Made by a program: the position numbers and the translations under genes. 12,248 nt of DNA from VGOB01 sp034435315 (GTDB lineage Bacteria; Chloroflexota; Anaerolineae; UBA4142), in contig DAOTYB010000126.1 of assembly GCA_034435315.1 (NCBI GenBank), forward strand, positions 1-12,248, written 5' to 3'. The notes under the pieces were generated by a model that was not told the origin of the DNA, made no database searches, and saw nothing but the letters and a program-made list of their open reading frames with translations. Shown here in pieces: positions 1 through 6,662 of the stretch. The first letter of the stretch is position 1, and every line of letters starts with the position of its first letter.

Positions 1-622
1 CGCCCGCTGCAATGCTGAAAAGCCAGAACCATTTTGCCCCAGATCTATGGTCGCGCCGCGCGCGTTGAAATTGATCTTGAAAGAAAATCTGCCACGGCAA
101 CCACGCCATCGTTATGAGAATGGGAATATGCTGAATCTTTTGCAGCGCGAACCCGCTGAATGAAAAGACGAATCCAGCGAGGAATGCGCTCGCAATCCCA
201 AGACGCATTCCACGCACGAGGAAGTACATCCCCCATGCCATCCAGATCAAATGCAACAACACTTCGTATGACAATGCAAAGTGCGCTGGCATCAGCCTCA
301 GCAACAGCACACGCGTTGGGTAGAATGCAGCCACTTGCCCCTCTGCCAACAACGGAAACCCTGCACCGAGGAGTGGCGTCCAGAACGGTAGGCGGCCAGT
401 CTCCAGCGCGCGCGCATATTCGACAGCAGAGGGATAATACGTACCGCTTATATCACGGGTGTACCACACCCCTGTAGCCAGCGTGACCGGAAAGAAATAG
501 ATACAATGCCAGGCTGCAAGAAAAACGAGTGCCCAGGTATCGCGGCTCTGGATGACTCGCGCTAAACGATCACCAATGGTTTGACTCGTCACTCGGCGGA
601 CCAACGAAAAATACTTGTTCAT
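1..622 (-). CDS. YfhO-like polytopic membrane protein, N-terminal part (runs off the window)
   Basis: The minus-strand frame is open from ATG 622-620 to the window edge (207 codons seen), so only the N-terminal part is present. Hydrophobic segments lie near residues 29-51, 116-136, 142-160 and 166-181. Between the first two is an extracytoplasmic-looking loop containing D57, a YYP triplet (62-64) and the motif LPFWTPLLGAGFPLLAEGQ (78-96). From memory, this layout (first helix, then an acidic/YYP loop, then a 'P.W.P..GAG.PL' motif) is typical of the large YfhO-like / GT-C-type membrane proteins common in Chloroflexota, which are thought to act on lipid-linked sugars. An upstream ATG (630) runs straight into TGA, so 622 is the only sensible start; no clear Shine-Dalgarno sequence precedes it. 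It lies 59 bp after polA in the same direction. Coding here is certain; the family is a moderate call and the substrate is unknown. Confidence 0.65.
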   Translation of the reverse strand, partial: MNKYFSLVRRVTSQTIGDRLARVIQSRDTWALVFLAAWHCIYFFPVTLATGVWYTRDISGTYYPSAVEYARALETGRLPFWTPLLGAGFPLLAEGQVAAFYPTRVLLLRLMPAHFALSYEVLLHLIWMAWGMYFLVRGMRLGIASAFLAGFVFSFSGFALQKIQHIPILITMAWLPWQIFFQDQFQRARRDHRSGAKWFWLFSIAAG

Positions 623-681
623 GAATTCATACCGTTGCCCAGTCAGGTTTTTTTACTGTAAGAGCAACTTGCAAATTTATC

Positions 682-3471
682 CTACTCTTTGAGATAAGGA
701 TTCATCTCATCCCAATTCTGCCCCACCGCCACGTCCACTTTGAGTTTTGATTCGAGTGGATAGGCGTTCTCCATCACTTGACGTACCAGCGGGACAATAA
801 CGTCCACTTGATCATCGGGGCATTCAAGCACCAGTTCATCGTGCACCTGGAGAATCATTCGCGCGCGCAGGTTGCGCGCGTGCAACTCGTGATGCAAACG
901 CACCATCGCGATTTTGATAATGTCCGCCGCGCTACCTTGAATCGGGTGATTGATGGCTTCGCGTTCGGCGGCGTTGCGCGCGCTGACATCATTCACGCCG
1001 CGCTGGAGTTCGGGAAAATAACGGCGACGTCCCAGGAGCGTTTGCACGTAACCACGCTCGCGCGCCTCGCGCTTGGTCTGCTCAATGTACGCTTTGACGC
1101 CCGCATACTGGGCGAAATAACTGTCAATCAACCGACGCGCTTCGCTCTGCGAAAGTTCGGTGCGCGCGGCAATGCCATAATCGGTGATGCCATAGGCGAT
1201 GCCAAAGTTGATGGTCTTGCCCAAACGACGCATCTGCGGCGTGACCTGATCGAGCGGGACGTTGAAGAGACGCGCCGCCGTCGCCGCGTGAATGTCTTCG
1301 CCGCGTGCGAACGCCTCCAGCAAGGCAGCGTCGCGCGCAATGTGCGCGAGGATGCGCAGTTCCACCTGCGAGTAATCCGCGCTGATGAGTTTGCTCCCCA
1401 GCGGCGCGATGAACGCGCGACGTACCTGACGTCCCAGTTCAGTGCGAATCGGAATGTTTTGCAAGTTTGGATTGGACGAGGAGAGGCGTCCCGTAATCAC
1501 CGCCGTTTGATTGTAATCGGTATGCACGCGCCCTGTGCGCGGCGATACCAGCGCGGGGAGCGCATCGGCATACGTGCCCTTGAGTTTGGAAAGTTCGCGA
1601 TGTTCCAGAATCAGCGGGATGACCGGATGCACATCACGCAGCGATTCAAGCACATCCGCCGCCGTCGAAATTTGACCCGTCTTTGTCCGGGGTAACCCTG
1701 TCGTCGGCAATTTCAGGCGATTAAAGAGCGCGTCCGCCAACTGTGCCGGCGATGCAATGTTGATGGGCAGACCGATGTGTGCGGTGATTTGCTTTTCAAG
1801 TTCTTGCAAGCGCGCGGCAAGTTCGCGCGAGAGACGCGCAAGAAAATCCAAATCCAAAAGCACGCCAGTACGTTCCATCTCCACAAGCACCGGCACAAGC
1901 GGCATTTCGACCTCGTGAAAAAGTTTTTCGACGCCGTGCTGTGCCAGCAGAGGTTGATACACCTGCACCAACCGAAATGTGTAATCGGCATCGGCGCAGG
2001 CATAGCGCGCGACCTGCTCGATGGGCACTGCCGCCATTGAAATTTGATTCTTGCCCTTGCCGATGAGTGACTCGATTTCGGTCATCTCGACGCCGAATTT
2101 TTCGCGCACAAGGTTTTTCAACTTGAGGGAACTGCCCGGCTCGATGAGGTTCGCCGCAATCATCGTATCGAATGACAAGCCGCGCGTTTCAATGCCGGCT
2201 TCTGCCAGCACCGTCATATCGTACTTGGTGTTGTGCGCGTACTTGGCGATAGACGCATCGGCAAAGAGTGGCGCCAGTCGGGCAAGAACGTGAGACGTGT
2301 CGAGGGTAGCGTGTGGCGTATTGCGTAATGCGTGTTCCGTTGTATCGAGCGCAAGTTGCCCAACCGTCGGCGGGCGATGGTCAGCGGTGGTGACAGGAAT
2401 GTAATACGCCTCGCCTTCCCCCACACCAATCGCCAGACCGACCAACTCGGCGCGCAGTGCGTCCGTGTCGGTCGTCTCCACATCGAAGGCGAACGCGCGC
2501 GCGGCGCGCACGCGCGCGACGAGTTGCTCGAGCGTGGCAGCGCTATCCACGATGCGATAATTTTCATTCGCGCGCGCCTCTGGAGCGAACAAAGCCGGTT
2601 GCGACACCGCCGACGCGCCGGGCAAACGCTCGAGCAGACTCGCGCGAAAGCCGAGTTCGCGGAAGAGCGCGGCGACGCGCGCGCGATCTACTTGTCCCAA
2701 CCGACACGCGTCCAAATCGAGTTGAATCGGCACATCGGTCACCAGCGTCACGAGTTTTTTGCCCTGCTCGGCTTGCGCCTTGCCGGCTTCTAGTTTGGCG
2801 CGCAACTTGGGATCGAGTTCGTCCAGATGGGCGTAGATGTTTTCAAGCGAACCGTACTGTTGCAGCAACTTGGTTGCGGTCTTTTCGCCAATCCCTGCCA
2901 CGCCGGGGATGTTGTCCGATGGATCGCCTTTGAGGGCTTTGAAATCAATCAGTTGGCGCGGGCTGAGTCCATAGCGCGCCTGAATAGCCGCTTCATCATA
3001 CAACACCATCTCGCCAAACTGTCGCGAAAAGGTGAGCACGCGCACCTTGGGATCAATGAGTTGGAACGTGTCGGTATCGCCGGTGACAATCACCACATCA
3101 ATCCCGCGTTCACTCGCTTGACGCGCGAGCGTACCCAACACATCATCCGCTTCGTACCCCTCCACGCCAAACGCCGGGATGCCGAGGACCTCCACCACGT
3201 CGCGCGCGCGCGCCAATTGCACCGCTAGGTCGCTGGGGAGTGCCGCGCGCTGGGCTTTATACTGCGCGTACAAATCGTTACGAAACGTACGCCCCACATC
3301 GAACGCGGCGGCGATGTAATCGGGTGTGGTATCGTTCAGGACTTTGAGGAGCGTCGTCGTAAAGCCGTAGGTGGCGTTGGTCGGTTCGCCTTTAGGACTG
3401 GTGAGACGCGCATCAATCGCGTGATAGGCGCGATGAATGAGCGCGTGCGAATCGAGCAGAATGAGTTTCAC
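682..3471 (-). CDS. polA: DNA polymerase I (5' nuclease, 3'-5' proofreading and polymerase domains)
   Basis: This 929-residue family A polymerase is about the length of the E. coli enzyme and acts in Okazaki-fragment maturation and repair synthesis. The 5' nuclease domain (about 1-290) has D7, the acidic cluster E107/D109/D110 and a helix-hairpin-helix segment (SDNIPGVAGIGEKTA). The 3'-5' exonuclease domain (about 310-510) keeps all three active-site motifs: Exo I D330-x-E332, Exo II HNTKYD ending at D418, and Exo III Y490-x3-D494, so proofreading should be active. The polymerase domain has motif A with D699, motif B RRLGKTINFGIAYG with K752, and motif C VHDE with D878/E879. It is probably co-transcribed with the small gene upstream (73 bp gap filled by an 8-bp repeat array) and followed by the membrane-protein gene. 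There is no sign of truncation or frameshift. Confidence 0.98.
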   Translation of the reverse strand: MKLILLDSHALIHRAYHAIDARLTSPKGEPTNATYGFTTTLLKVLNDTTPDYIAAAFDVGRTFRNDLYAQYKAQRAALPSDLAVQLARARDVVEVLGIPAFGVEGYEADDVLGTLARQASERGIDVVIVTGDTDTFQLIDPKVRVLTFSRQFGEMVLYDEAAIQARYGLSPRQLIDFKALKGDPSDNIPGVAGIGEKTATKLLQQYGSLENIYAHLDELDPKLRAKLEAGKAQAEQGKKLVTLVTDVPIQLDLDACRLGQVDRARVAALFRELGFRASLLERLPGASAVSQPALFAPEARANENYRIVDSAATLEQLVARVRAARAFAFDVETTDTDALRAELVGLAIGVGEGEAYYIPVTTADHRPPTVGQLALDTTEHALRNTPHATLDTSHVLARLAPLFADASIAKYAHNTKYDMTVLAEAGIETRGLSFDTMIAANLIEPGSSLKLKNLVREKFGVEMTEIESLIGKGKNQISMAAVPIEQVARYACADADYTFRLVQVYQPLLAQHGVEKLFHEVEMPLVPVLVEMERTGVLLDLDFLARLSRELAARLQELEKQITAHIGLPINIASPAQLADALFNRLKLPTTGLPRTKTGQISTAADVLESLRDVHPVIPLILEHRELSKLKGTYADALPALVSPRTGRVHTDYNQTAVITGRLSSSNPNLQNIPIRTELGRQVRRAFIAPLGSKLISADYSQVELRILAHIARDAALLEAFARGEDIHAATAARLFNVPLDQVTPQMRRLGKTINFGIAYGITDYGIAARTELSQSEARRLIDSYFAQYAGVKAYIEQTKREARERGYVQTLLGRRRYFPELQRGVNDVSARNAAEREAINHPIQGSAADIIKIAMVRLHHELHARNLRARMILQVHDELVLECPDDQVDVIVPLVRQVMENAYPLESKLKVDVAVGQNWDEMNPYLKE

Positions 3472-3484
3472 TGGTTAGACCGTT

Positions 3485-3532
3485 TTGGTGATTAGGTGAT
3501 TTGGTGATTAGGTGATTTGGTGATTGGGTGAT
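3485..3532. repeat. 8-bp tandem repeat array in the polA leader
   Basis: Six consecutive 8-bp units read TTGGTGAT, TAGGTGAT, TTGGTGAT, TAGGTGAT, TTGGTGAT, TGGGTGAT on the plus strand, with only the second base varying. It can equally be read as three 16-bp units with one mismatch. The array fills most of the 73 bp between the upstream gene's stop and the polA ATG. It would therefore be transcribed as an ATCACC-rich leader about 14 nt before the polA start. No function can be assigned. Confidence 0.9.
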
Positions 3533-3544
3533 TGGCACATTGGC

Positions 3545-3931
3545 TCACTTGCCATCGAGTCGTTCCAGCTCGGCGACGCCGCTGGCTTGCAATTCGGCAA
3601 AGCGCGCGTCGGCATCCTGAACGCGCCACTCGACGATGACCTGATTGCCGTTGCGATAGGCGGCGAGGGCTTTGTGTCGAAGTACATTTTCAAAGAGAGT
3701 TAGCAGATTTTGATTGGGGGCGCGCATTTTGAGCAGCAAATATTTTCGCGGCTCCCATTCCAGTTCAAATTCTTCATCGCCCCAGAAACCCTGGCACTTG
3801 AACGGCGGTGTTTCTTTGATACAGGTGAACCACATTCGCGCCGCGCCGCTATGCCAGAAGGTCATACGTAAATCACTTTCGATGACGTAACGCGAGGGAG
3901 GATACTGTTTGAACAACCACCGAGCACTCAT
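3545..3931 (-). CDS. hypothetical protein, 128 aa
   Basis: I do not recognise this protein. It is a soluble-looking 128-residue protein rich in aromatic residues (Trp and Phe in the N-terminal two thirds), with the central segment FWGDEEFELEWEPRKYLLLK and a charged C-terminus. There is no signal peptide, membrane segment or obvious catalytic motif; a small alpha/beta fold is plausible but is only inference. The ATG at 3931 is chosen because AGGAG sits about 7 nt before it. A longer TTG start (3946) would put the ribosome-binding site inside the coding region. A near-consensus promoter lies about 40 bp upstream, and polA follows 73 bp downstream in the same direction, so the two are probably co-transcribed. 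The codon use resembles the neighbouring genes, so it looks like a native gene. Confidence 0.8.
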   Translation of the reverse strand: MSARWLFKQYPPSRYVIESDLRMTFWHSGAARMWFTCIKETPPFKCQGFWGDEEFELEWEPRKYLLLKMRAPNQNLLTLFENVLRHKALAAYRNGNQVIVEWRVQDADARFAELQASGVAELERLDGK

Positions 3932-3976
3932 TGAAATTCTCCTCAAGTAGAAACAACGTTATCATTGTCAGTAGCA

Positions 3977-4005
3977 ATTGTAGCACAACTGTATGCGCAG
4001 GTCAA
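3977..4005 (-). promoter_or_regulatory. sigma70-type promoter for the 128-aa gene and probably polA
   Basis: On the minus strand the -35 hexamer TTGACC (4005-4000) is separated by 17 bp from the -10 hexamer TACAAT (3982-3977). Each hexamer differs from the consensus at one position and the spacing is ideal. The predicted transcript starts near 3970, giving a leader of about 40 nt that contains the AGGAG ribosome-binding site of the 3931 start. Confidence 0.7.
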
Positions 4006-4015
4006 AGACTTGGGA

Positions 4016-4043
4016 TTGACACATCGTCCAATCTGACTAGAAT
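4016..4043 (+). promoter_or_regulatory. sigma70-type promoter for the HD-domain gene
   Basis: A perfect TTGACA (4016-4021) is followed after 16 bp by TAGAAT (4038-4043). The transcript would start near 4050, immediately at the GGAGG ribosome-binding site (4051-4055), giving an unusually short leader of about 12 nt. Its -35 box lies 10 bp from the -35 box of the divergent promoter at 3977-4005, so the two polymerase sites must overlap. Confidence 0.65.
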
Positions 4044-4061
4044 CCACTACGGAGGATACAG

Positions 4062-4646
4062 ATGAGTCAACGTGCCAACTATTTGAACGAAGTCGGTTTG
4101 CTGAGTCACATCCCGCGCAGCGGGTTTGCTTTTTTGGGTAGTGGTGAACAATCCGTTGCTGAACATATTTTTCGCACACTACACATTGCATTCATCTTGA
4201 CGCGAATGAGTGAGCAAGCGGTGGATGAAACGCGCGTGTTACATCTTGCTTTGTTCCACGATGTACCCGAAGCACGCACCGGCGATCACAATTACGTCAA
4301 TCGCAAATACGTTATCGAAGATCTCGAACGCGTGCTGGCAGATGGCGCGCGCGAGTGGCCCCACGGCGAGGAAATCGTCACAGCAATTCGTGAATTCGAG
4401 GAAGGCACAACACCTGAAGCACGTCTCGTCAAAGATGCCGATCAACTCGAACTGTTGCTGGTGCTCAAACAACAAGCCGATCTGGGCAATCCGCACGCTC
4501 ACGAATGGATTACGCCACTCCTCGCGCGTTTAAAGACGACTGCCGGCAAACGCCTTGCCGAAGAAATTCTGGCAACGCGCTGGGACGCGTGGTGGTTCAA
4601 CAACAAAAACGATCCGCATTGGGTCGAAGGCAAAAAACGCGCTTGA
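4062..4646 (+). CDS. HD-domain protein, YfbR/HDDC2-like 5'-nucleotidase
   Basis: A 194-residue protein of the HD superfamily, with metal-binding residues in the usual order: H35 (in SVAEH), H66-D67 (LFHDVPEARTGD) and D127 (VKDADQLE). The E70 after the HD pair and R19 in the N-terminal HIPRSG segment match positions used for nucleotide binding and catalysis in YfbR. Known relatives (YfbR in E. coli, HDDC2 in eukaryotes) are metal-dependent phosphatases that dephosphorylate deoxynucleoside 5'-monophosphates, so a role in nucleotide-pool balance is likely; the exact substrate is inference. Length and motif spacing fit the family. The start is well fixed: GGAGG 6 nt before the ATG and a promoter directly upstream. 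A separate promoter overlaps its stop codon, so the next gene is probably expressed independently as well. Confidence 0.88.
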   Translation: MSQRANYLNEVGLLSHIPRSGFAFLGSGEQSVAEHIFRTLHIAFILTRMSEQAVDETRVLHLALFHDVPEARTGDHNYVNRKYVIEDLERVLADGAREWPHGEEIVTAIREFEEGTTPEARLVKDADQLELLLVLKQQADLGNPHAHEWITPLLARLKTTAGKRLAEEILATRWDAWWFNNKNDPHWVEGKKRA

Positions 4647-4671
4647 CCTCTTAGGTAACGCGTGGTATAAT
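4643..4671 (+). promoter_or_regulatory. extended -10 sigma70-type promoter for the Cys3His protein gene
   Basis: TTGACC (4643-4648) is followed after 17 bp by a perfect TATAAT (4666-4671), preceded by TG at 4663-4664 as in an extended -10 element. The -35 box contains the TGA stop codon (4644-4646) of the HD gene. The predicted start near 4678 leaves a leader of about 48 nt before ATG 4726. This is the best promoter match in the window. Confidence 0.75.
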
Positions 4672-4725
4672 TGCAACCGCTATGTATGGCGCGCGGTTTG
4701 CCGTCGCGGCGTGGGTGAGTGTAAT

Positions 4726-5082
4726 ATGCCTCGTAAATCTACAAAAAAATCTGCCAATCCTCTGGCACAGTTGAACGACAAGCAAATCGAACAATTGCGC
4801 AAAATTCAGGAGCGCTTGCAACGTGTTGCACAAGAACGCTCTGCCGGTCTGTCCGATTCTGCTGTGCAAGCCAAACAAACTTTTGGCTCGCTCACCTTTC
4901 GCTACGAAACGGTGCGCTGTGGTAAAGCCAACTGTACGCGCTGTCCACACGGTCCCTACTGGTATGTCTACTGGAAAGAAGAAGGACGCACACGCTCGCG
5001 CTACATTGGACGCACGCTGCCAGAACCGGCGCGCCAGGCTTACGAGAAAAAACAACGCGCCCGCTTGGAACGAAAAATCTGA
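4726..5082 (+). CDS. small Cys3His-cluster protein of unknown function (DUF6788-like)
   Basis: A basic 118-residue protein. Residues 1-12 are Lys-rich, 13-40 form a likely helix or short coiled coil rich in Gln, Arg and Glu, and the conserved-looking core is 53-99. The core contains RCGKANCTRCPHGPYWY with C65, C70, C73 and H75 (C-x4-C-x2-C-x-H, a plausible zinc site), followed by an aromatic strand and the basic RTRSRYIGRTLP segment. From memory this matches small proteins annotated DUF6788, whose function is unknown; the name should be confirmed. The basic charge and zinc-ribbon-like cluster suggest nucleic-acid binding, which is inference. ATG 4726 is preferred. An in-frame GTG at 4711 is possible, and neither start has a strong ribosome-binding site. 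It has its own strong promoter. The hydrolase reading frame begins about 50-90 bp downstream. Confidence 0.8.
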   Translation: MPRKSTKKSANPLAQLNDKQIEQLRKIQERLQRVAQERSAGLSDSAVQAKQTFGSLTFRYETVRCGKANCTRCPHGPYWYVYWKEEGRTRSRYIGRTLPEPARQAYEKKQRARLERKI

Positions 5083-5171
5083 GACACGCGGCGTGCCACG
5101 TGAATCTCAAATTCCAAACACGGTGCACGTAACACGCCGACGCGACATACCGACCACGCGGAGAGAGACCC

Positions 5172-5231
5172 ATCCCAACCACATCCATCTTCGGACAATC
5201 CATCTACTATAGCACGCGCGGCACGCGCGGA
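5172..5231 (+). other. probable true N-terminus of the hydrolase, with ATC where a start codon is expected
   Basis: The hydrolase reading frame is open upstream to 5133 but has no ATG, GTG or TTG before 5232. At 5172 the codon ATC lies 6 nt after GGAGAG (5160-5165), which is ideal Shine-Dalgarno spacing. From there the translation (PTTSIFGQSIYYSTRGTRGL after the first codon) has the form of the first beta-hairpin that normally precedes the VVFVHG motif in this family. Either ATC is used as a rare start, the original ATG was mutated, or the base is a sequencing error. ATC codons at 5187 and 5202 are less well placed. Confidence 0.55.
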
Positions 5232-5933
5232 TTGCCGGTGGTCTTTGTGCATGGCGCTGGTGGCAATCATCTGGTCTGGGGCTTGCAGGTGCATGCCCTC
5301 GCGGATTATGCGCGCGCCGTTGCGCTCGATTTGCCGGGCCACGGACGTTCGACTCCGCCGGGGCGCAACTCCATCGAGGCATATCGCGATGTGGTGCTGG
5401 GCTTGCTCGATACGCTGGCGTTCGAGCGCGCGGTCATCGTGGGCCATTCGATGGGTGGCGCGATTGCTCTGGCGTTGGCGCTTTCGCATCCCGAGCGTGT
5501 CGCGGGTCTGGGACTGGTGGGCACTGGCGCGCGCTTGCGGGTCTTGCCCGCGATTATGGAAGGAGTCCTCAACGACCTTGCCACGACCGCGCGAATGGTC
5601 ATTGAATATTCGTACGCGCCGGGGACAGATCCCGAATTTCTGCGGCGTGCCGAACAAGAATTTTGTGAATGTCCCGCCACCGTCATCTATGGTGATTTTT
5701 GGGCATGCAATCAATTCGACGTGATGGCGCGCCTCGCCGAAATTCGCGCGCCCACACTGGTCGTCTGCGGACGCGAGGATCGGTTGACCCCGCCCAGGTA
5801 TTCGGTTTACCTCGCGACACATATTCCCAACGCCACTCTGGTATTGATTGACAACGCGGGGCACTCGGTGATGGTGGAGCAACCGGATGAAACGAGTCAG
5901 GTCTTGCTCCATTTCGTCGAGTTGCTGGCATAA
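5232..5933 (+). CDS. alpha/beta-fold hydrolase
   Basis: An alpha/beta hydrolase with all expected elements. The oxyanion HGAGGN motif is at residues 7-12 and LDLPGHGRS at 32-40. The nucleophile elbow GHSMGG has S73, the acid is D183 (CGREDRLTPP) and the base is H211 (NAGHSVMVEQP). A cap region lies at about 103-165. The substrate cannot be read from the sequence; esterase, lactonase or C-C hydrolase activity are all possible. Coordinates use TTG 5232, the only standard start codon, but this removes the first beta strands. The protein more probably begins at 5172 (253 residues), where ATC sits behind a good ribosome-binding site. The MBL-fold hydrolase gene follows after 24 bp and then selA overlaps it, so these look like one operon. 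The class is certain, the start is not. Confidence 0.93.
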   Translation: MPVVFVHGAGGNHLVWGLQVHALADYARAVALDLPGHGRSTPPGRNSIEAYRDVVLGLLDTLAFERAVIVGHSMGGAIALALALSHPERVAGLGLVGTGARLRVLPAIMEGVLNDLATTARMVIEYSYAPGTDPEFLRRAEQEFCECPATVIYGDFWACNQFDVMARLAEIRAPTLVVCGREDRLTPPRYSVYLATHIPNATLVLIDNAGHSVMVEQPDETSQVLLHFVELLA

Positions 5934-5957
5934 CTCAGGAGATACGTCTACGCCTCA

Positions 5958-6662
5958 ATGCTGGTTCATACTCTTTTCACCGGCGTCGCAAATACGTTCA
6001 TTGTGGAAAATAACAACGGCGTGATGGTCATTGATGCGGGGATGCCGCATCAAGCCACACGCATCCTCAACGCGATTCGGGCGCGTGGCTATGCACCTGC
6101 CGACGTTCGCCTCATCCTCATCACGCATGGACACATTGACCATGCCGGTAGTGCCGCCGCGTTACGCAAATTAACCGGTGCGCCGATTGCGATGCATCGC
6201 GACGACGCGCCGCTGGTTGCCACGCCCCATCTCAAAATTCCACCCGGCCGCTCTCGCGCAACCGAATATCTTGGCGCGTTGATGCGCGCCTTTGGCTGGT
6301 TGATGCCGCTTCAAACTTTTACGCCCGATGTGTGGTTGGACGATGGGCAATCGCTGCGCGAATTCGGCTTTGACGCGCGCGTGCTGCACACACCGGGGCA
6401 TACTGCCGGCTCGCTCAGCGTCCTGTTCGACAAGGGAATACTTTTTGTGGGCGACGTCATTTTGAATCTCATTCACGTCGCGTTTCCGCTCTACTGGGAA
6501 GATGCCGTACAAGCGCGCGCCAGCGCGCTGAAAATTCACTCACTCGCACCACGACTGTGCTACACCGCTCACGGTCGTCCTTTTACGATGGAGGAACTGG
6601 AGGGGTTTATCGCGCGGGTGAAGAGTAGAAATTGGGGATTGGAGATCAGGGATTGGAGATGA
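5958..6662 (+). CDS. metallo-beta-lactamase (MBL) fold hydrolase
   Basis: A 234-residue MBL-fold protein with a complete dinuclear zinc site: T-H57-x-H59-x-D61-H62, then H148 (TPGHTAGS), D166 (FVGDVI) and H205 (YTAHGRPF). The layout resembles the glyoxalase II-like and general 'MBL fold metallo-hydrolase' groups; the natural substrate (thioester, lactone or other ester) cannot be determined. AGGAGA (5937-5942) lies 15 nt before ATG 5958, which is longer than usual, but no in-frame start is closer. The last 10 or so residues (KSRNWGLEIRDWR region) are encoded by a run of 7-bp repeats and look like an appended tail rather than part of the fold. Its TGA overlaps the ATG of selA (ATGA), implying translational coupling. 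Confidence 0.92.
   Translation: MLVHTLFTGVANTFIVENNNGVMVIDAGMPHQATRILNAIRARGYAPADVRLILITHGHIDHAGSAAALRKLTGAPIAMHRDDAPLVATPHLKIPPGRSRATEYLGALMRAFGWLMPLQTFTPDVWLDDGQSLREFGFDARVLHTPGHTAGSLSVLFDKGILFVGDVILNLIHVAFPLYWEDAVQARASALKIHSLAPRLCYTAHGRPFTMEELEGFIARVKSRNWGLEIRDWR
6631..6658. repeat. 7-bp tandem repeat at the MBL-gene/selA junction
   Basis: Four consecutive heptamers, ATTGGGG, ATTGGAG, ATCAGGG and ATTGGAG, run up to the base before the selA ATG. They encode the C-terminal tail of the MBL protein. Their purine-rich GGAG/AGGG segments also serve as the only visible ribosome-binding site for selA. Confidence 0.75.

Noticed and set aside
641..675. T-run near the end of polA as its terminator
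   Set aside because: The T-tract is on the plus strand; on the transcribed strand of polA it reads as A residues, so it cannot end that transcript, and the nearby GTTGC/GCAAC pairing is weak.
778..1695. 305-codon open frame on the plus strand, and shorter ones to 3228, opposite polA
   Set aside because: They lie wholly antisense to an intact polA, have no recognisable motifs, and are rich in Arg/His as expected from the complement of a GC-rich gene.
3199..3213. CGCGCG runs as candidate Z-DNA or regulatory sites (also near 2491-2520 and 8273-8290)
   Set aside because: They lie inside conserved coding sequence as Arg/Ala codons, and CGCG runs are common across the whole window, so they reflect composition.
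3485..3532. CRISPR-like array
   Set aside because: The units are 8 bp with no spacers, far shorter than CRISPR repeats, and no cas genes are present; the same applies to the 7-bp arrays at 6631 and 8057.
5040..5912. 290-codon minus-strand open frame opposite the alpha/beta hydrolase
   Set aside because: Antisense shadow of a hydrolase with a full catalytic triad; the composition is low in hydrophobic segments and there is no ribosome-binding site.
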